This document shows, in pieces, positions 29,961 through 41,945 of a stretch of DNA of 64,000 nucleotides; within the stretch, counting starts at the first letter, position 1, and each line of letters begins with the position of its first letter. The notes beneath the pieces are model-generated. The model searched no databases. It saw only the letters and a list, made by a program, of their open reading frames with translations, and was not told where the DNA came from. The DNA is from Spinacia oleracea (Eukaryota > Streptophyta > Magnoliopsida > Caryophyllales > Amaranthaceae): positions 134,934,385 through 134,998,384 of the forward strand of contig NC_079487.1 of the NCBI RefSeq assembly GCF_020520425.1, written 5' to 3'. Made by a program: the position numbers and the translations under genes.

Positions 29961-31085
29961 ACATCATTTGTTCGATCCATAATCGGTCCAAAAAAATATG
30001 ACAGCAAGCAGTTTTATCTTTTCTCTATTTTGTCTCTTTGTTGGTGTTATGTTTTTGGTGATACATCACAGCATGAGATTTTTACTTCCTCCTTTGATCA
30101 GCTTACAACACCCATGAATCTTTGGCAACGAAAACAAAGTTGTTAAGAAGTACTCAAAGCCTGAATGGGTATGTCCTTCTTTATTGCCTATTTAATTACG
30201 GAGTAATTATAAGAGACAAATAATATTCGGCATACTTGTGAAAAGACAAAGTTGTTATCTTTAAGGAAGGCTTGATTTGGTGGCAAATGTTTAAACTCGT
30301 GACTTTAAGGTTTACGGGGCTCTTTGAAAGAGAATTCCCTTACCATTTTCTCTCACTTCAAATATGTGTGACTTGCAAAACCGATTAAGGATTAATTCGA
30401 TTATTGACTATTATTGTTTAATATTCATTTCGTCTCTTGTTTGTTCTTTTTAGCTACTTGATTTTTTGTGTCTCACAAAAAAAGTCAGAAAAATTTAATT
30501 TTATTTACAATTAGCATTTCTATATTCTAATGTCACTTTCCACACACTGTTGGTTCAATCACATTTCCAACACTTAAAATAAAACCATTGATCTAAATTT
30601 GCCCTTTTGAATATTTCCCCACTCAAAAAGAATAAGAGTGGACGAGTAGTATATGTGAGTAATTAAGCCAAGAGACAAAAGCCTAGAAAATGAAAGGATT
30701 AGGGTAATTAAATATGCATATATATACGGTCCAAACTCCAAAGCATATGGTGTCCCATATCAAGATTAGCAATTATGTTCGTAAGTGGGTGTATGAAAAA
30801 CCACATTCTACTCTCACGTTTGTTATCGTTTCTAAATTTAGTGATCGTTCGACTTACTTGGTCAGTATCAAAAATTACAACATAGCCAATGTCAAAAAAA
30901 AAAAAAAAATAAAAAAAAAATTACAACATAACATTCTGGATGTTAAAGTCGAGATGATAAATTATTATTATTTTTATCTTTTTCTCTTTATAATTATTTG
31001 CTTCCGTATATTTAGGATTTTATCTACCATGCACCCAGATAAAAACGGTAGCCTAAAAAAATCTATGAGATAAGTCACTAAACAT

Positions 31086-31192
31086 TTTTTTTTTGGTGCG
31101 AATGAGCCACAAAGGGCGGGGATGAGAATCGATCACAGGATCACCTGGAACCGGGATGGAAGCTCTAACCAACTGAGCTATCCATCACTCTC
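31086..31192 (-). mobile_element. Minimal tRNA-derived SINE (107 bp) with a perfect 15-bp target duplication
   Basis: On the minus strand it begins GTGATGGATAGCTCAGTTGG (A-box in a tRNA D-arm context), has a B-box-like GATCGATTCTC, about 30 more bases and an A-tail. The 15-bp repeat TAAGTCACTAAACAT flanks it exactly (31071-31085, 31193-31207). Confidence 0.85.
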
Positions 31193-32363
31193 TAAGTCAC
31201 TAAACATATAATATCATTTGCAAATTTTATTTGATATTTAATATATGACAATATTATCTGTAATTAAAAAAGTCAAAACTTTTTATCAATCAAAATGTCA
31301 ACGCTTGAATTTTTTCCTTGAGAAGTCACTTCCTATATAAAAAAATCACACCTAAATTAATTATGCCCTTTAGAACACTTCAAAGTTCAAAATACTTGAG
31401 TGGTTAAAGAAAAATATAGGAAAGAATGTTACACAAACATGTTTGGGTTGCAGAGCTTTACATTTTCTGTTATTTTATTTTATTTTCTTTATATAGAATT
31501 CATGTTTTAATCTGTTGATTAAAAGTGGACACCTTGACATCGACCTTAGGACAACATGTTGACATTTCCCCCCTAATATCTCATGCATAACTTTCTTTCA
31601 TTATTAACTTTGAAGTTTTGTTATTAGAGAATTTAAATGTATTGAATTTCATACTCCGTAAATTTTGAGATAAATTATACTACTCGTGCCATTAACTAGT
31701 TCTAAACCCGTTTTTGAACATGTTTTAACATAGTCATTGACCATATTGAGATGACTTTACTCTTATCAATTTAAGAGGATTTGCATAAATCATTTTCATT
31801 TGTTTTTCTTGCCTTTATACCATTATATTTATCGATCCAACCCATCTAGCCATTAGGTTGAGTTTATTGACCCAACCCTGACCAGCCATACGCCAAGCAC
31901 AACAAATCAAAACCAGGCATAATTTAATATGAACTGCTCATCCAACATTTTTTATCGAACCCCCTCACGGCCTCTCCATGTCTTCTCGCCAAATTTCTAA
32001 TCCACCTCAATCGACCTTATTAGTGAGCCGACACCTAATCAATTAAACTAAAAGTCTATCTAGCGGCTATATACGTGGGTGTGATGCTTGTGAATGATTT
32101 CCACCTTGGCACGGTGGTCGGTGGTCGGTGTCGGTGGCTGGCCTGGCCACCTTCACATTTAGAACTAGGCACGATTTCATTCAAATATCTAAAAGCCCAA
32201 AGTATTCAGAATTCTGAACCCAAACCCACACAAAAATAGCCTCAAAGTTCAGAAACATCTGGAACCTTCTATCTTTCCAATTTCCAGTGACCCCTTGTAA
32301 GAATTGGAGCAGAAAACAAATGGATTAGACTGAAAACTTCCACCGAGAGTCACCGTTTAAAAA

Positions 32364-35300
32364 ATGGCGGTAATCTCATTCTCTCTCCTCCGCCACCACG
32401 CGTCACCGTATCTAGCTCCTCCCACCACCGCCACCTTCCTCCTTCTCCGACGCCGATTCTCTCCCCTCACCACTACAATTGTTTGCAGAAACATCCATGA
32501 CAAAAGCAAGCAAGCTCAATCAAACGCGCTCAAGGCGGCGCGTGAATTCACACGCACCAAACACACACAATCTTCTCTTTCCTCACTCTCGAAACCTCAG
32601 AGTCTCTCTCCTAATCAAGCCGTAGGAACTGTAGCTTCAGCTCAAGCCAACTTCATGCGCGTTGTTGTACAATCCACTCCTCCTCCAGAAGAAGAAGACT
32701 CTGGAGCTTCCGAGATGGAGAATACGCACATTCCAGAAGGTTCTGGCGGAATTGAGCTTCTATGCGTGGTGAGAGCCGTGTTGAAGAAGATTAAGCGGAG
32801 GGTTTTAGTAGGGGATAGGGTTTTGGTAGGGTCAATTGATTGGGTGGATCGCCGGGGCATGATAGAGAATGTGTTTCCTCGGAAGTCGGAGATTCCTGAC
32901 CCTCCGATTGCGAATGCTGATCATTTTCTGGTGGTGTTCTCGCTGGATCAGCCTAAGGTTGAGCCGTATTCGTTAACTAGGTTTTTGGTTGAGGCTGAGT
33001 CTGCTGGATTTCCTCTCACTCTTGCTCTGAACAAATGCGAGCTCGTTCGCGATGAGGTTTGCGTGTCTAGCATTGATTAGATTGTTGTTGATTACCAGAT
33101 TAGTTAAAATTTGTTGCTCAAATGTGTATATGTTTTGAACTTTTGGAGTGGCATTGCGGGTTGTTGTACTGATATTTTGTGTGACATATGAGGAATTAAC
33201 AAAGTACTGTTTGGTAGATAGATAATGTGGTAGTGGAATGGAGGGAGAACATCAGTATATTAGCCTGTTAGGTTAGCTGCGTAGTGTTTGATTGATTGAG
33301 CTTAAAACCTTGAAAATGTTTTGGATGTTGAAAGTTGTGCTTCGAGTTTGATGATGTTTAGAGACAAACATACATAATATTTTGTGAAATGATGGGTAAA
33401 TAGGGCATTGGAGCAAGTTGGATGATACTTTTGAGCAAGTTAAAAAGAATCCAGGTTCAGCTTTTAGCATGATTGAGCTGAAATTTGTAACTGAAAAACA
33501 GTATTTTGATGTGTGTGTTGTATGTGTGTTTTCCACGTTTTTAAGAGTGTATGGTATGTTAGTTGTAAAATTTAAGTGAGCTCACTGCAGTGTAGTACTT
33601 TGAAAACTGAAAATTTTGTTCTGTCTGATGGTGCTCGGAGGCAATGTGCGTAAGTTTTTGTGAACTAACATAGGGAATGGAGTGTTGAAGACTTTGAAGA
33701 GAGTTGTATAGTCGCGTGGGAGCAAGTTCAATACAATGCAGGTGTTTAGTGCTTATGATTTTACTTACCTACTTACATAATATTACCCTCAATGTTAAGT
33801 GACAACTGACAAAAGACAGGAAGACAATCTTTTAATGCAAGATTGCAAGTAGCCTATCCTTTTAGTGGTGTCATGGAATTTTGCTAGGAACTGTTGTAGG
33901 TTTAATGATCACACTCTTTTGTTTATTTGGCTTGCTCATCTCAATTCAATTTGATTTTAGAGAAATTAGTGGTCAAACTTCAACCTCGAAAGCATGCGTG
34001 TGTTATTCAATAGAGGGAGTATTACAATAGTAGTTGCGTAGCATTTTACTGTGTCCGCTGCAATTAATATGCTGGGTGCTGAAGTTTGTGTTTTCAGATT
34101 GGTGAAACTTAGAGAATGTGTATATTTTCACAATTTGGTTGAAGAAACATGTTTGGTCTGAGTAGGATAAGATTTGTCAGAGGACATTCCTAACAGAGTA
34201 GGCGTAAACCATAATGATCCTAGGTTGAGATTAGAGTTACTCTCTAATATATGTCAGAGACTCAGAGTTACAAACAACGGGAAAGCTGAAAAGAATGCAA
34301 TCTTCTAGTGCCGGGAGCTTATGCTCACATCGATATCTGTAAAGTAGTTCGTCTTTGACTTATTTAGCTAGTGTGTTTACTTGTTCCTTGAGGCTTTCTA
34401 GGGTTGTGTATGAAAGAGGGGGGAACGAGTATTATTCTCTTTGAATTTTTGAGAGCGAAGTAAAACAAAGTGTTTTACCTACAGGTTCAACGGCCTCTAA
34501 GTTGGTCGATTTTGCTTGGTTGGCCATATTGTGTGACCTAAACTTATCCAATGTCTATGTTGCGGCTCATGTGGATTCACAAGCTCTTTTTTTATTTTAT
34601 TTTAAATCATTGGTACTCTATCTGTTTTAGTGATTCTTTGTTTCTAAAGTTGGTCAGTTTTGATGATGGAATATGCAGGTTCTGGTTGAGTGGAAAACTA
34701 GGCTTCGTCAGTGGGGATACATACCCATATTTTGCAGCGTTGAGTCAAAACGCGGACTTGATTCCCTCGCATTTTACTTGAGAGATAGGACAACAGTGAT
34801 TGTTGGTCCAAGTGGTGTTGGGAAGTCCAGTCTGATTAATGCCTTGCGAAGCACTGATCAAACCCCCACCCTTATGGAAGACGGTAGCTTGTTTGATCAT
34901 GTGGGTTTCAAATCCCTCTTGTTTTCTATGATCCTCTCATCTCTTAATTTTACAAATTATAATGTTATTCCGAAAGGTTCATAGCTTAATTGTCCTCTGT
35001 TCTGAAATGTGAACTATCAGATTTCAGGCAGCAAATGGTTTGACGAGCAGCGAGTTGGAGAAGTTTCTGCTAGAAGTGGAAGAGGGAAACACACAACTCG
35101 AAACGTATCTTTGCTACCATTAGCTGGAGGTGGATATCTAGCTGATACCCCAGGTTTCAGCCAACCTAGTCTAATGAAGGTGACAAAACAGACCCTCGCA
35201 CAGGCATTCCCTGAGGTAACTTCGGTTTCATTTCAATTTAAAACAGATATAACAGCCCATTTGGTAGTCGGTAATAAATGGGAGGAATGAGAATAAAATC

Positions 35301-37760
35301 TAAGTGTAATTTGGCAAGAAAATAAAATCATGATGTCAATGGTAATGAAATTTTGTCTCAAACTTGGTGTTGTTCTTCATAAATTTTCATTCCCGCCTAA
35401 TACCAACGGTAATGAAAATTTATAAAGAAAAAGAGATAATTTTGAGTGAACTTGTATCACCATGGGATTACATATTGTTTTTCCTTACAAATTTACATAC
35501 AAATTTATTCCCATTTACACAATTTATGGCCGGCTACCAAACGGGTCGTAAATGTTTTTTCTATCTTCCTGTTTTCTTCTACATTCATTTGCATACAACT
35601 GATAAACTGTATATTCAGATCCAGAAAAAACTGGAAGCAAACAAACCTAAAGGATGCACATTCAACAATTGCTTGCACATTGGTGAACCTGGATGTGTGG
35701 TAAATGGAGATTGGGAGAGATATCCGTATTACTTTCAACTACTGGATGAAATTAAAGTAAGGGAGGAATTCCAACTAAGAACAATGGGCACGAAGAGGGA
35801 GGGCGACGTAAGGTATTGTAAATATTTTTCTTACTGTTTTTTGTGCAAGAGAATCTCTAATACTCCGTATTGAGTTGCTTGTTACTTATCTTGGTCTCTT
35901 TATATTAGATCTGATCAACTATAGCCCGACCCAACCCGAAAAAGAGCGGGTTTGGGTAGCCTAAAATATGTTCTTAGACCAAAACCAAACCCGGCCCGAA
36001 AAAGCCTGTTTCAGCCCGCAAAGCCCACATCAAATTTATGGGTTTGGGCTTGCTTTTTGGTGTTAAAGCCCGGCCTGTAGGGATGGCAAATGGGCGGTGC
36101 GGGTGCGGGTACGGGGCCCCCTCCCCCGCACCCGTACCCGCCAAAAAAATTTACACCCATCACCTACCCGCCACCCGCAGCGGGTATAATTTTTTCGTCC
36201 ACACCCGCCTATGCGGGTACATTCCTATAATCGTACCCGCTCCACCACCCACGTGGATATCCACCAACCGCTTTTACCCGCCTGTACCCGCCTCCTTAAT
36301 AATATAATAAAATAATAAAAAAAATCTTGTTTATATGACATGTTTATCAATGTTCTCAAACTAACAATAAAAGTATTTTTAGAACGTTCTTAAATACCGA
36401 AAATTAATAATTTCACCATAAATTACTTAAAGAAATACACAAATCTCAATCAATACACACAACATTTGCTCCCATATACAATCTTGCATCATCTTCATCT
36501 TCGACATCGTCCTCAATATCATATATATTCACCACCTTAACGACACCACCACCTGCAAAATTGCATAAATTTATATAATTAGAGTCTAAATTAGATTTTA
36601 ATATATCATAAATTATTACTCTACGTCTGAAAATAATTTGCTAATGCAAATTGCCAAGTTGAAGCGCATCTCAGGGAGATCCTCAATTAAAACATCAAAT
36701 AATAAAATAGCAAAACTATTGACTATTTACCAGTTAATAATAATTTGCTAATGTAATTGCCCTTTTTTATTCTATTTCACACAACATTACTATTTACCAG
36801 TTACTACATCCATAATTTTCAATTCCAGAAGTATATTGTTCATCAGTACACAGTCCAAGCAGAGGAACAGACTGAGACTTCAAATATGCTTTTTAAAAAT
36901 AGCTGAATAAAGAAAAGTCCTTCCATACTCCATATTCGATACCAAGTATTAAATTTCTTAGCTACTCAAGTCAAAATATAGAGAAATTTCTAAACCAAAT
37001 TCTCATTATTATTCTGTTTCAAAGGATTAAATTCCACACATAATTTCAGAATTTGAATTATTCAGTGTAATTAACAACTCCCAAAAATCACATTACTATT
37101 ATAATCACCAAAAAACGAAAGAGGAATTCAAATTAATCGAATAGGAAGTAGATAAACGAATTGTAAATAAACGAATTATAGATAAACGAAGTGTAGATAA
37201 ACGAAGTGTAAAACTGACTTTGAGGGATGAGTGCGGCTCGCCGGCTCGACTGAAGACGGAATGAGAAGGAGGCTCGACGGAAGACGGAATGAGATGGAGG
37301 CTCGCCGACGAAGAGAAGGAGGCGCCGGCTTCACTGACTAAGTTACTAGGGTTTTCAACTTTTCATCCAAATGTGCAAATGGAGTAAATGGGCTTATATA
37401 TTAGTAAAATTTGTAAAAAAAATTCAAAGAATGCGGGTATAAGACATGCGGGCGGGTAGGAGGCGGGGCGGGGCGGGGCAGGCGGGTATGGAGCGGGTAT
37501 GACCTAATATCCACTACCTACCCGGCGGCCTGACCCGAATTTTAATCACCTCTACTTTATATTACAGGAACAAGGTGGGAGAAATGGGTGTGACACTATC
37601 TGAGCCAAGACTGGAGTCAAAGAAGCACAGGAGACAATCTCGCAAGAAAGTGAACCAGTCTTTGTTAGACGACTTGGATGAGCTGGATGATGATGATGAT
37701 GATGACGAATACTTGGAAGATAATCCTATAATCCGTGCTATGGAGCAAGAAAACTTGTAG
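32364..37760 (+). CDS. RsgA-type small ribosomal subunit biogenesis GTPase, organelle-targeted
   Basis: Circularly permuted GTPase that assists maturation of the small ribosomal subunit, here presumably in mitochondria or plastids. Exons 32364-33056, 34679-34900, 35021-35215, 35619-35812 and 37568-37760 sum to 1497 nt (498 residues). The N-terminus is Ser/Arg-rich, like a transit peptide. The OB-fold lies at ~125-190. GTPase motifs appear in permuted order: G4 NKCE (223-226), G1 GPSGVGKS (274-281), G3 DTPG (347-350). The zinc knuckle residues are Cys383, Cys388, His390 and Cys396. The C-terminus is acidic (DDDDDDDEYLED) and ends EQENL. It resembles Arabidopsis At1g67440 (EMB1688, from memory). 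Intron 3 holds a Harbinger MITE and intron 4 a 1.5-kb hAT-like element whose end lies 13 bp before the last exon. Intron 1 (33057-34678) shows nothing recognised. Confidence 0.94.
35253..35548. mobile_element. PIF/Harbinger-type MITE (296 bp) in RsgA intron 3
   Basis: Inverted ends CAGCCCATTTGGTAGTCGG and, complemented, CGACCCGTTTGGTAGCCGG. TAA target duplications at 35250-35252 and 35549-35551. It ends about 70 bp before the exon 4 acceptor. Confidence 0.8.
36078..37554. mobile_element. hAT-like element (about 1.48 kb) filling RsgA intron 4
   Basis: Ends TAGGGATGGCAAATGGGCGG and, complemented, TAGAGGTGATTAAAATTCGGG, followed inward by GCGGGTA-rich subterminal arrays, as in hAT non-autonomous elements. 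The interior contains a short minus-strand frame with an acidic NIYDIEDDVEDEDDARLY stretch (~36465-36550), possibly captured or transposase-tail sequence. Bases 35925-36077 just upstream are another GC-rich hAT-like fragment. No clean 8-bp duplication. Confidence 0.55.
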
Positions 37761-38201
37761 GATATTGAAGATGAAGCATTTGAATAGGGAGATGATGATG
37801 ACATCTTACTTTGTTTAGACTGTTTTGAGGATATTGAAGGGGAGGAAAAGTTTTGAACCCTTGTATTTTGCTCCTTTCTTGTAAATAGTGAATCACTAAA
37901 GCAAAATACTTGTATAGATAAATCTTTGGGGTCAATTTAGTTGCTGATTATGTTGAAATGAGTTACATATTTGATATTCTTGGATTATGTGAATATATGA
38001 CATTGGCTTGTTGCCTGAAATTTACGATCACTGTCAAAGTGTACCCAAGGTGAGTTAAGGATACGAACTTGATTGACTACCGTGAAAGATTCTGATGAAC
38101 AGGCCTTTTGTGGCCGAATAATAGAGGTTTACGGCTTGCGTCATTACGTGAAAGACCCTTTGTTCATGGCATATTGGCATGGGATCTTTACAGGTTTGCT
38201 G

Positions 38202-38519
38202 TAAAGATGGCCGTGGGGAGGGCCGGGTCAGGCTGAGTCCATGCCAAACCCACATTGTATCAGGGCGGGTCGAGTCAAGTCCACACCCAGCCCACATTGT
38301 ATTGGGTTGGGCTGAAAAGTTCAAAAACAGGCCCCCAAGTCCATGGGCTTTCGGGCTGCCCGGGCCTTTCGTGAATCATGACTAAGCCTAAATTTAGCGT
38401 GCCGGCTCGAGTCATGTATTGTCGTGCTTTTTCCAAAAAAAGGCTGCCCATGGCCTACGACTTTGTGCTCGTGCCGAGTCAGTCGGGCCTTCGTTTGGCC
38501 CAGCCCACAACCATCTTTA
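38202..38519. mobile_element. hAT-type MITE, AAAGATGG family (318 bp)
   Basis: Ends TAAAGATGGCCGTGGG and, complemented, TAAAGATGGTTGTGGGC. Flanks GTTTGCTG and GATTACTG agree at 6 of 8 positions, so the target duplication has decayed. Same family as 11687-11904. Confidence 0.65.
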
Positions 38520-38971
38520 GATTACTGTAATGCCCAGCAAGCACAACTCTATACAATTAATTAACTCTACGCACAAGCTTTTGTACTGATGCCATTTATT
38601 CAAGCTTCACTTTGACCGAACTACGGAACCAAGCTCAAGCTTTAGCCAGATAGGCTCATAATCAAAGCCACAAAAGATCAATAATTTCATCAACTGAAAG
38701 ACAAGAATCTCATCAGATGAATTTGTACATCCTATTTTCTGAACATTGCTGAATGCAGCAGTCACAAGACAAACTCTACATCACAAACTTTAACTTCAGG
38801 AGTTTCAGGTACAGATCAATCTTCCTGAACTCAATAAACCACAATCTTAATCTCCTTCTAACACAAACCACAATACTCTGATTCAAAGTTTACGTATTTC
38901 AAGACACAAACCTTTGTACTGACGCAGTATGTAGGACATTCTACATCGATCTTCCATCCCTCTGTGTCCTA

Positions 38972-39300
38972 CTCCCTCCGTCCCGGAATACTTGACCTGT
39001 TTTCCTTATCGGGCCGTCCCTTAATACTTGACCTGTTTCTAAAAATGGAAATATTCTAACAATATTATATTATTTCTCACTCCACCCGCTATTATCCCAC
39101 CCACCTCCTACTCCATACAAAAACTAATTAAAAATTCAACCCCTACTCTCCCCCAACCCCACCCCTTTACACATTTCCCACTAACTACATTAAAATAATA
39201 CCCCACTATCAACTACTACCTATTAAATTAAATAAGTCAATTCAAGTCTCTTAAACTCTGTGCCGGTCAAACCGGATCGAGTATTCCGGGACGGAGGGAG
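38972..39300 (-). mobile_element. Stowaway-like MITE copy 2 (329 bp)
   Basis: Same element as 5654-5981 in opposite orientation: ends CTCCCTCCGTCCCGGAATAC, TA duplications at 38970-38971 and 39301-39302, matching interior along its full length. Confidence 0.88.
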
Positions 39301-40762
39301 TAACTCCTAAGGTTGGTCGTAGCAATTAACAAATAGTGAAGCTCCACTAAATGCTTCACGGTTCATTGATCTAACCAACACGAAGAATTAAATTTAAAAA
39401 TCTGCACTGTCTAAAAATTTATGAATCACCTTCCTTGTGTGCAACACCTACTACAAACTACTTTTCTAATGTTAACAACTGAGGAACCAACTCAAACTTC
39501 CTACCTGCAACATCAGCCTAAACACCATGAATGAATAACTCCACCTACTAGACCACAAACATTACATTAACTAAGGAAAAAAAGAACCTTATGTAGCTAA
39601 CTTCACTTAATCCACTGTCATCGCTATGTTCATATATTGTTAATAAAGAACAATTGAAGATAATTTTTCTATGCACCAAATAATCACTGTCTAAGACGTA
39701 GCATTAAAGGACTAGGCCTTACGGTTATGGTGATTCAATGTGTACGCTCTGACTCACACTGAAATGTGGAATGGTACTGAGCCACTTGTTTAACTGGTTA
39801 AAATATTTGACATATAAGCAAACATTGGCAGAAACTAATCTAATGATGCAAAGCAAGCTAATCAGTTCATAGATGCATCTCAAAAATTGCAAGAAATGAC
39901 CACGCTACATTATCTTAACTGACATCCTGCCTGCAGTCTGGGTATTGTATAGTTCGTGCTTCTAGACCAATATCATCAACCATACGGCATTAAGATCCTA
40001 TCAAAAATCGTACATGCTTACTGTAAAAAATATCTGAATGCAGCATTGTCATAAATATAACTCTACATCACAATTCTGACTTCCATTAAAATAAGCCATC
40101 TCTGTCAACTCCACAAATCACAAGCTTAGTTTCCTTTCAACACTAATAAACAACTTCAATCCACCATATATTCAAAAGTAAGATTGGCATGTCATATTAC
40201 ACAACTATTTTCTTTCTTCTAGTATTTGTATCAGAAGAATCTGTTTGAGTTACTATAAAGTCATCCTTAGGCAGAAATTTGAAGGAGTATGTGGGTGTTC
40301 TATACTCATCTTCTAACTCCCTCAGTTCATACCACAGAATCAAGCTCCTTTTTGCAGTTTTTTATCTTACCGATCCTTAAGGGGGAAACCAAAGGTAAAA
40401 GATAATGTGTCAAATTTTAAGGATCATCTCCCATTCTCCCATGACAAGTAAGATACTAGGTGTACATCAAGAAGCTAAAGTGAAAACTGTGTGTTAAGTG
40501 TAAGGGAGTAAGACACTAAAATTTCTCATTTTTACAGCGTAGCAATCAACTATTTCGAAAAACTCAACTTCGTAACTGAAACATCATGAACATAGACACA
40601 ATGTCAAAGTGATCAGAAAAACTCCATCAGTCACTAATTAGACCAGCAACATAACCGATACGAACTAAATCTGGTGCAAACCTAGAAAATCAAATAACAC
40701 AAATCAAATGCTACAGTTTTGTCTAACACTTGAAAATATTCAAATACAGAGTAACTACCAAT

Positions 40763-41201
40763 CCAATCAAGATTCTGTTGTTTAACACTAGAAGAAGGAT
40801 ATTTCACTCCACATTCAACACCAATCTTCTAATCATCAACCAAACCATCAAATAATTGATTCAAGAAACAACAAAAAAGAAGCAATAACCAACCAAATCA
40901 AGTCTAAAACATTATCATCACATTAAACTCCATGTTTAAAAAACAAGAAGTTCAATTTTAACTCAATTATAATGATGTAGCCAATCAATATTTTGTTGTT
41001 TAACACTCGAAGGAGGATATTTCACTCCACAATTAACACCAATCTTCTAATCATCAACCAAACCATCAAATAAGTGATTCAAGAAACAACAAAAATAAAA
41101 AGCAATAACCAACCAAATCAAGTCTAAAGCATTATCATCACATTAAACTCCATGTTTAAAAAAAACGAGAAGTTCAATTTTAACTCAATTATAATGATGT
41201 A
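40763..41201. repeat. About 218-bp tandem duplication
   Basis: 40763-40980 and 40981-41201 share nearly all sequence (GGATATTTCACTCCACA, CCAATCTTCTAATCATCAAC, AAACTCCATGTTTAAAAAA), with about ten differences. It lies just downstream of the SPCS1 stop. Confidence 0.9.
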
Positions 41202-41344
41202 ACCAAATGTTGCCGTGAACAAACGTCTAAAACTTCACTAAAATTTCCAATAATAAACAGCGTAAGCTCAACAACATCATCATAAAACGACAATTCAGCA
41301 TAATTTTGACCTAAATTTGGTATTCCTCCCTCCCTCAAATTTCT

Positions 41345-41629
41345 CTACTTTTGCTTGTTGTTTTTCTTCTTATTTCCAGAATTAACAACAGGTTGAGGTT
41401 TAGGGTGTTTATCAGCTTCACTAGAATCAAGCCAATTGAGAGGATGACGATTGTACCATGGCCAATTTGGGATGATGATCAGAGCAGTCAAAACGACGCC
41501 GCCAGCATAGATCAGAACCATCAACTGGAATGAACCAATCACATAACCTGTCACAAATGCCACAGCTGCTGAAACTAGCAGAAAAATTTGCATCCATTGT
41601 TCCGCCACTTTCTGCCCTTGCCAATCCAT
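41345..41629 (-). CDS. Signal peptidase complex subunit 1 (SPC12/SPCS1)
   Basis: Small accessory subunit of the ER signal peptidase, with two membrane segments and both ends in the cytosol. Single coding exon, 94 residues, starting MDWQGQKVAEQWMQ, the conserved plant N-terminus. Hydrophobic helices lie at ~14-32 and ~36-54, then the conserved PNWPWYNRHPLNWL motif and a Lys/Asn-rich tail (KKKNNKQK). The length is usual for plants. The start is fixed by the conserved MDWQGQK. An intron lies in the leader, and a MULE-like element begins roughly 120 bp upstream of the leader. Confidence 0.95.
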   Translation of the reverse strand: MDWQGQKVAEQWMQIFLLVSAAVAFVTGYVIGSFQLMVLIYAGGVVLTALIIIPNWPWYNRHPLNWLDSSEADKHPKPQPVVNSGNKKKNNKQK

Positions 41630-41647
41630 CTTTCGCAGTCGAAAACC

Positions 41648-41774
41648 CTAACAAAATCGAAGAAAAAAAGTCGTCAATTTGGCGATCAAAACCCTAACAA
41701 AATCGAAGAATTGAAAACACTGATTTTCGAGATCTCAGAGTTTGAGAATTATGAATGCGATTGAGGAAATTTAC
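41648..41774 (-). other. Leader intron of SPCS1
   Basis: Minus-strand donor CTCAG|GTAAAT at 41774-41773 and acceptor TTGTTAG ending at 41648, 18 bp before the ATG. AACCCTAACAAAATCGAAGA occurs twice here (41644 and 41689), so the alternative duplicate acceptor is also possible. Confidence 0.5.
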
Positions 41775-41945
41775 CTGAGATTGAATATGGCGATGGAAGA
41801 GACGATGAATTTTCCGGTGAGTAGATTTATTTATGGGGAAAAGGGATGATTTTTATATGATGTGATGTCAAGGGTCTTTGTTTGACTTGTATTCGGAGTA
41901 TGAATTTGTGATACGGACATATAAAAGGGACCCCTTTATTAAAAT

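Larger units (their letters stand above)
25600..32363. other. Gene-poor intergenic region, 6.8 kb
   Basis: No ORF here looks real by length, composition or recognisable protein sequence. Recognised items are a palindromic MITE (28386), a MULE-type MITE copy (28933), an ACCATT-rich repeat (29767-29960), a MITE left-end fragment at about 30430 (CGTCTCTTGTTTGTTC) and a short SINE (31086). I see nothing interpretable in about 25.6-28.3 kb or 31.2-32.2 kb. Confidence 0.6.
37761..41344. other. Intergenic between RsgA and SPCS1
   Basis: 3' flank of RsgA, an hAT MITE (38202), a Stowaway MITE (38972) and a fresh ~218-bp tandem duplication (40763-41201). Bases ~38745-38885 and ~40030-40160 look like an old duplicate pair (shared TCTACATCACAA and CACAA(A/G)CTTA words). 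No gene seen. Confidence 0.5.

Noticed and set aside
31100-31190. A functional tRNA gene
   Set aside because: The D-arm looks tRNA-like, but there is no acceptor stem pairing, an A-tail follows, and a 15-bp duplication flanks it; it is a SINE.
35364-35703. Extension of the RsgA reading frame through intron 3
   Set aside because: The open stretch is the Harbinger MITE; the family sequence resumes exactly at the acceptor before 35619.
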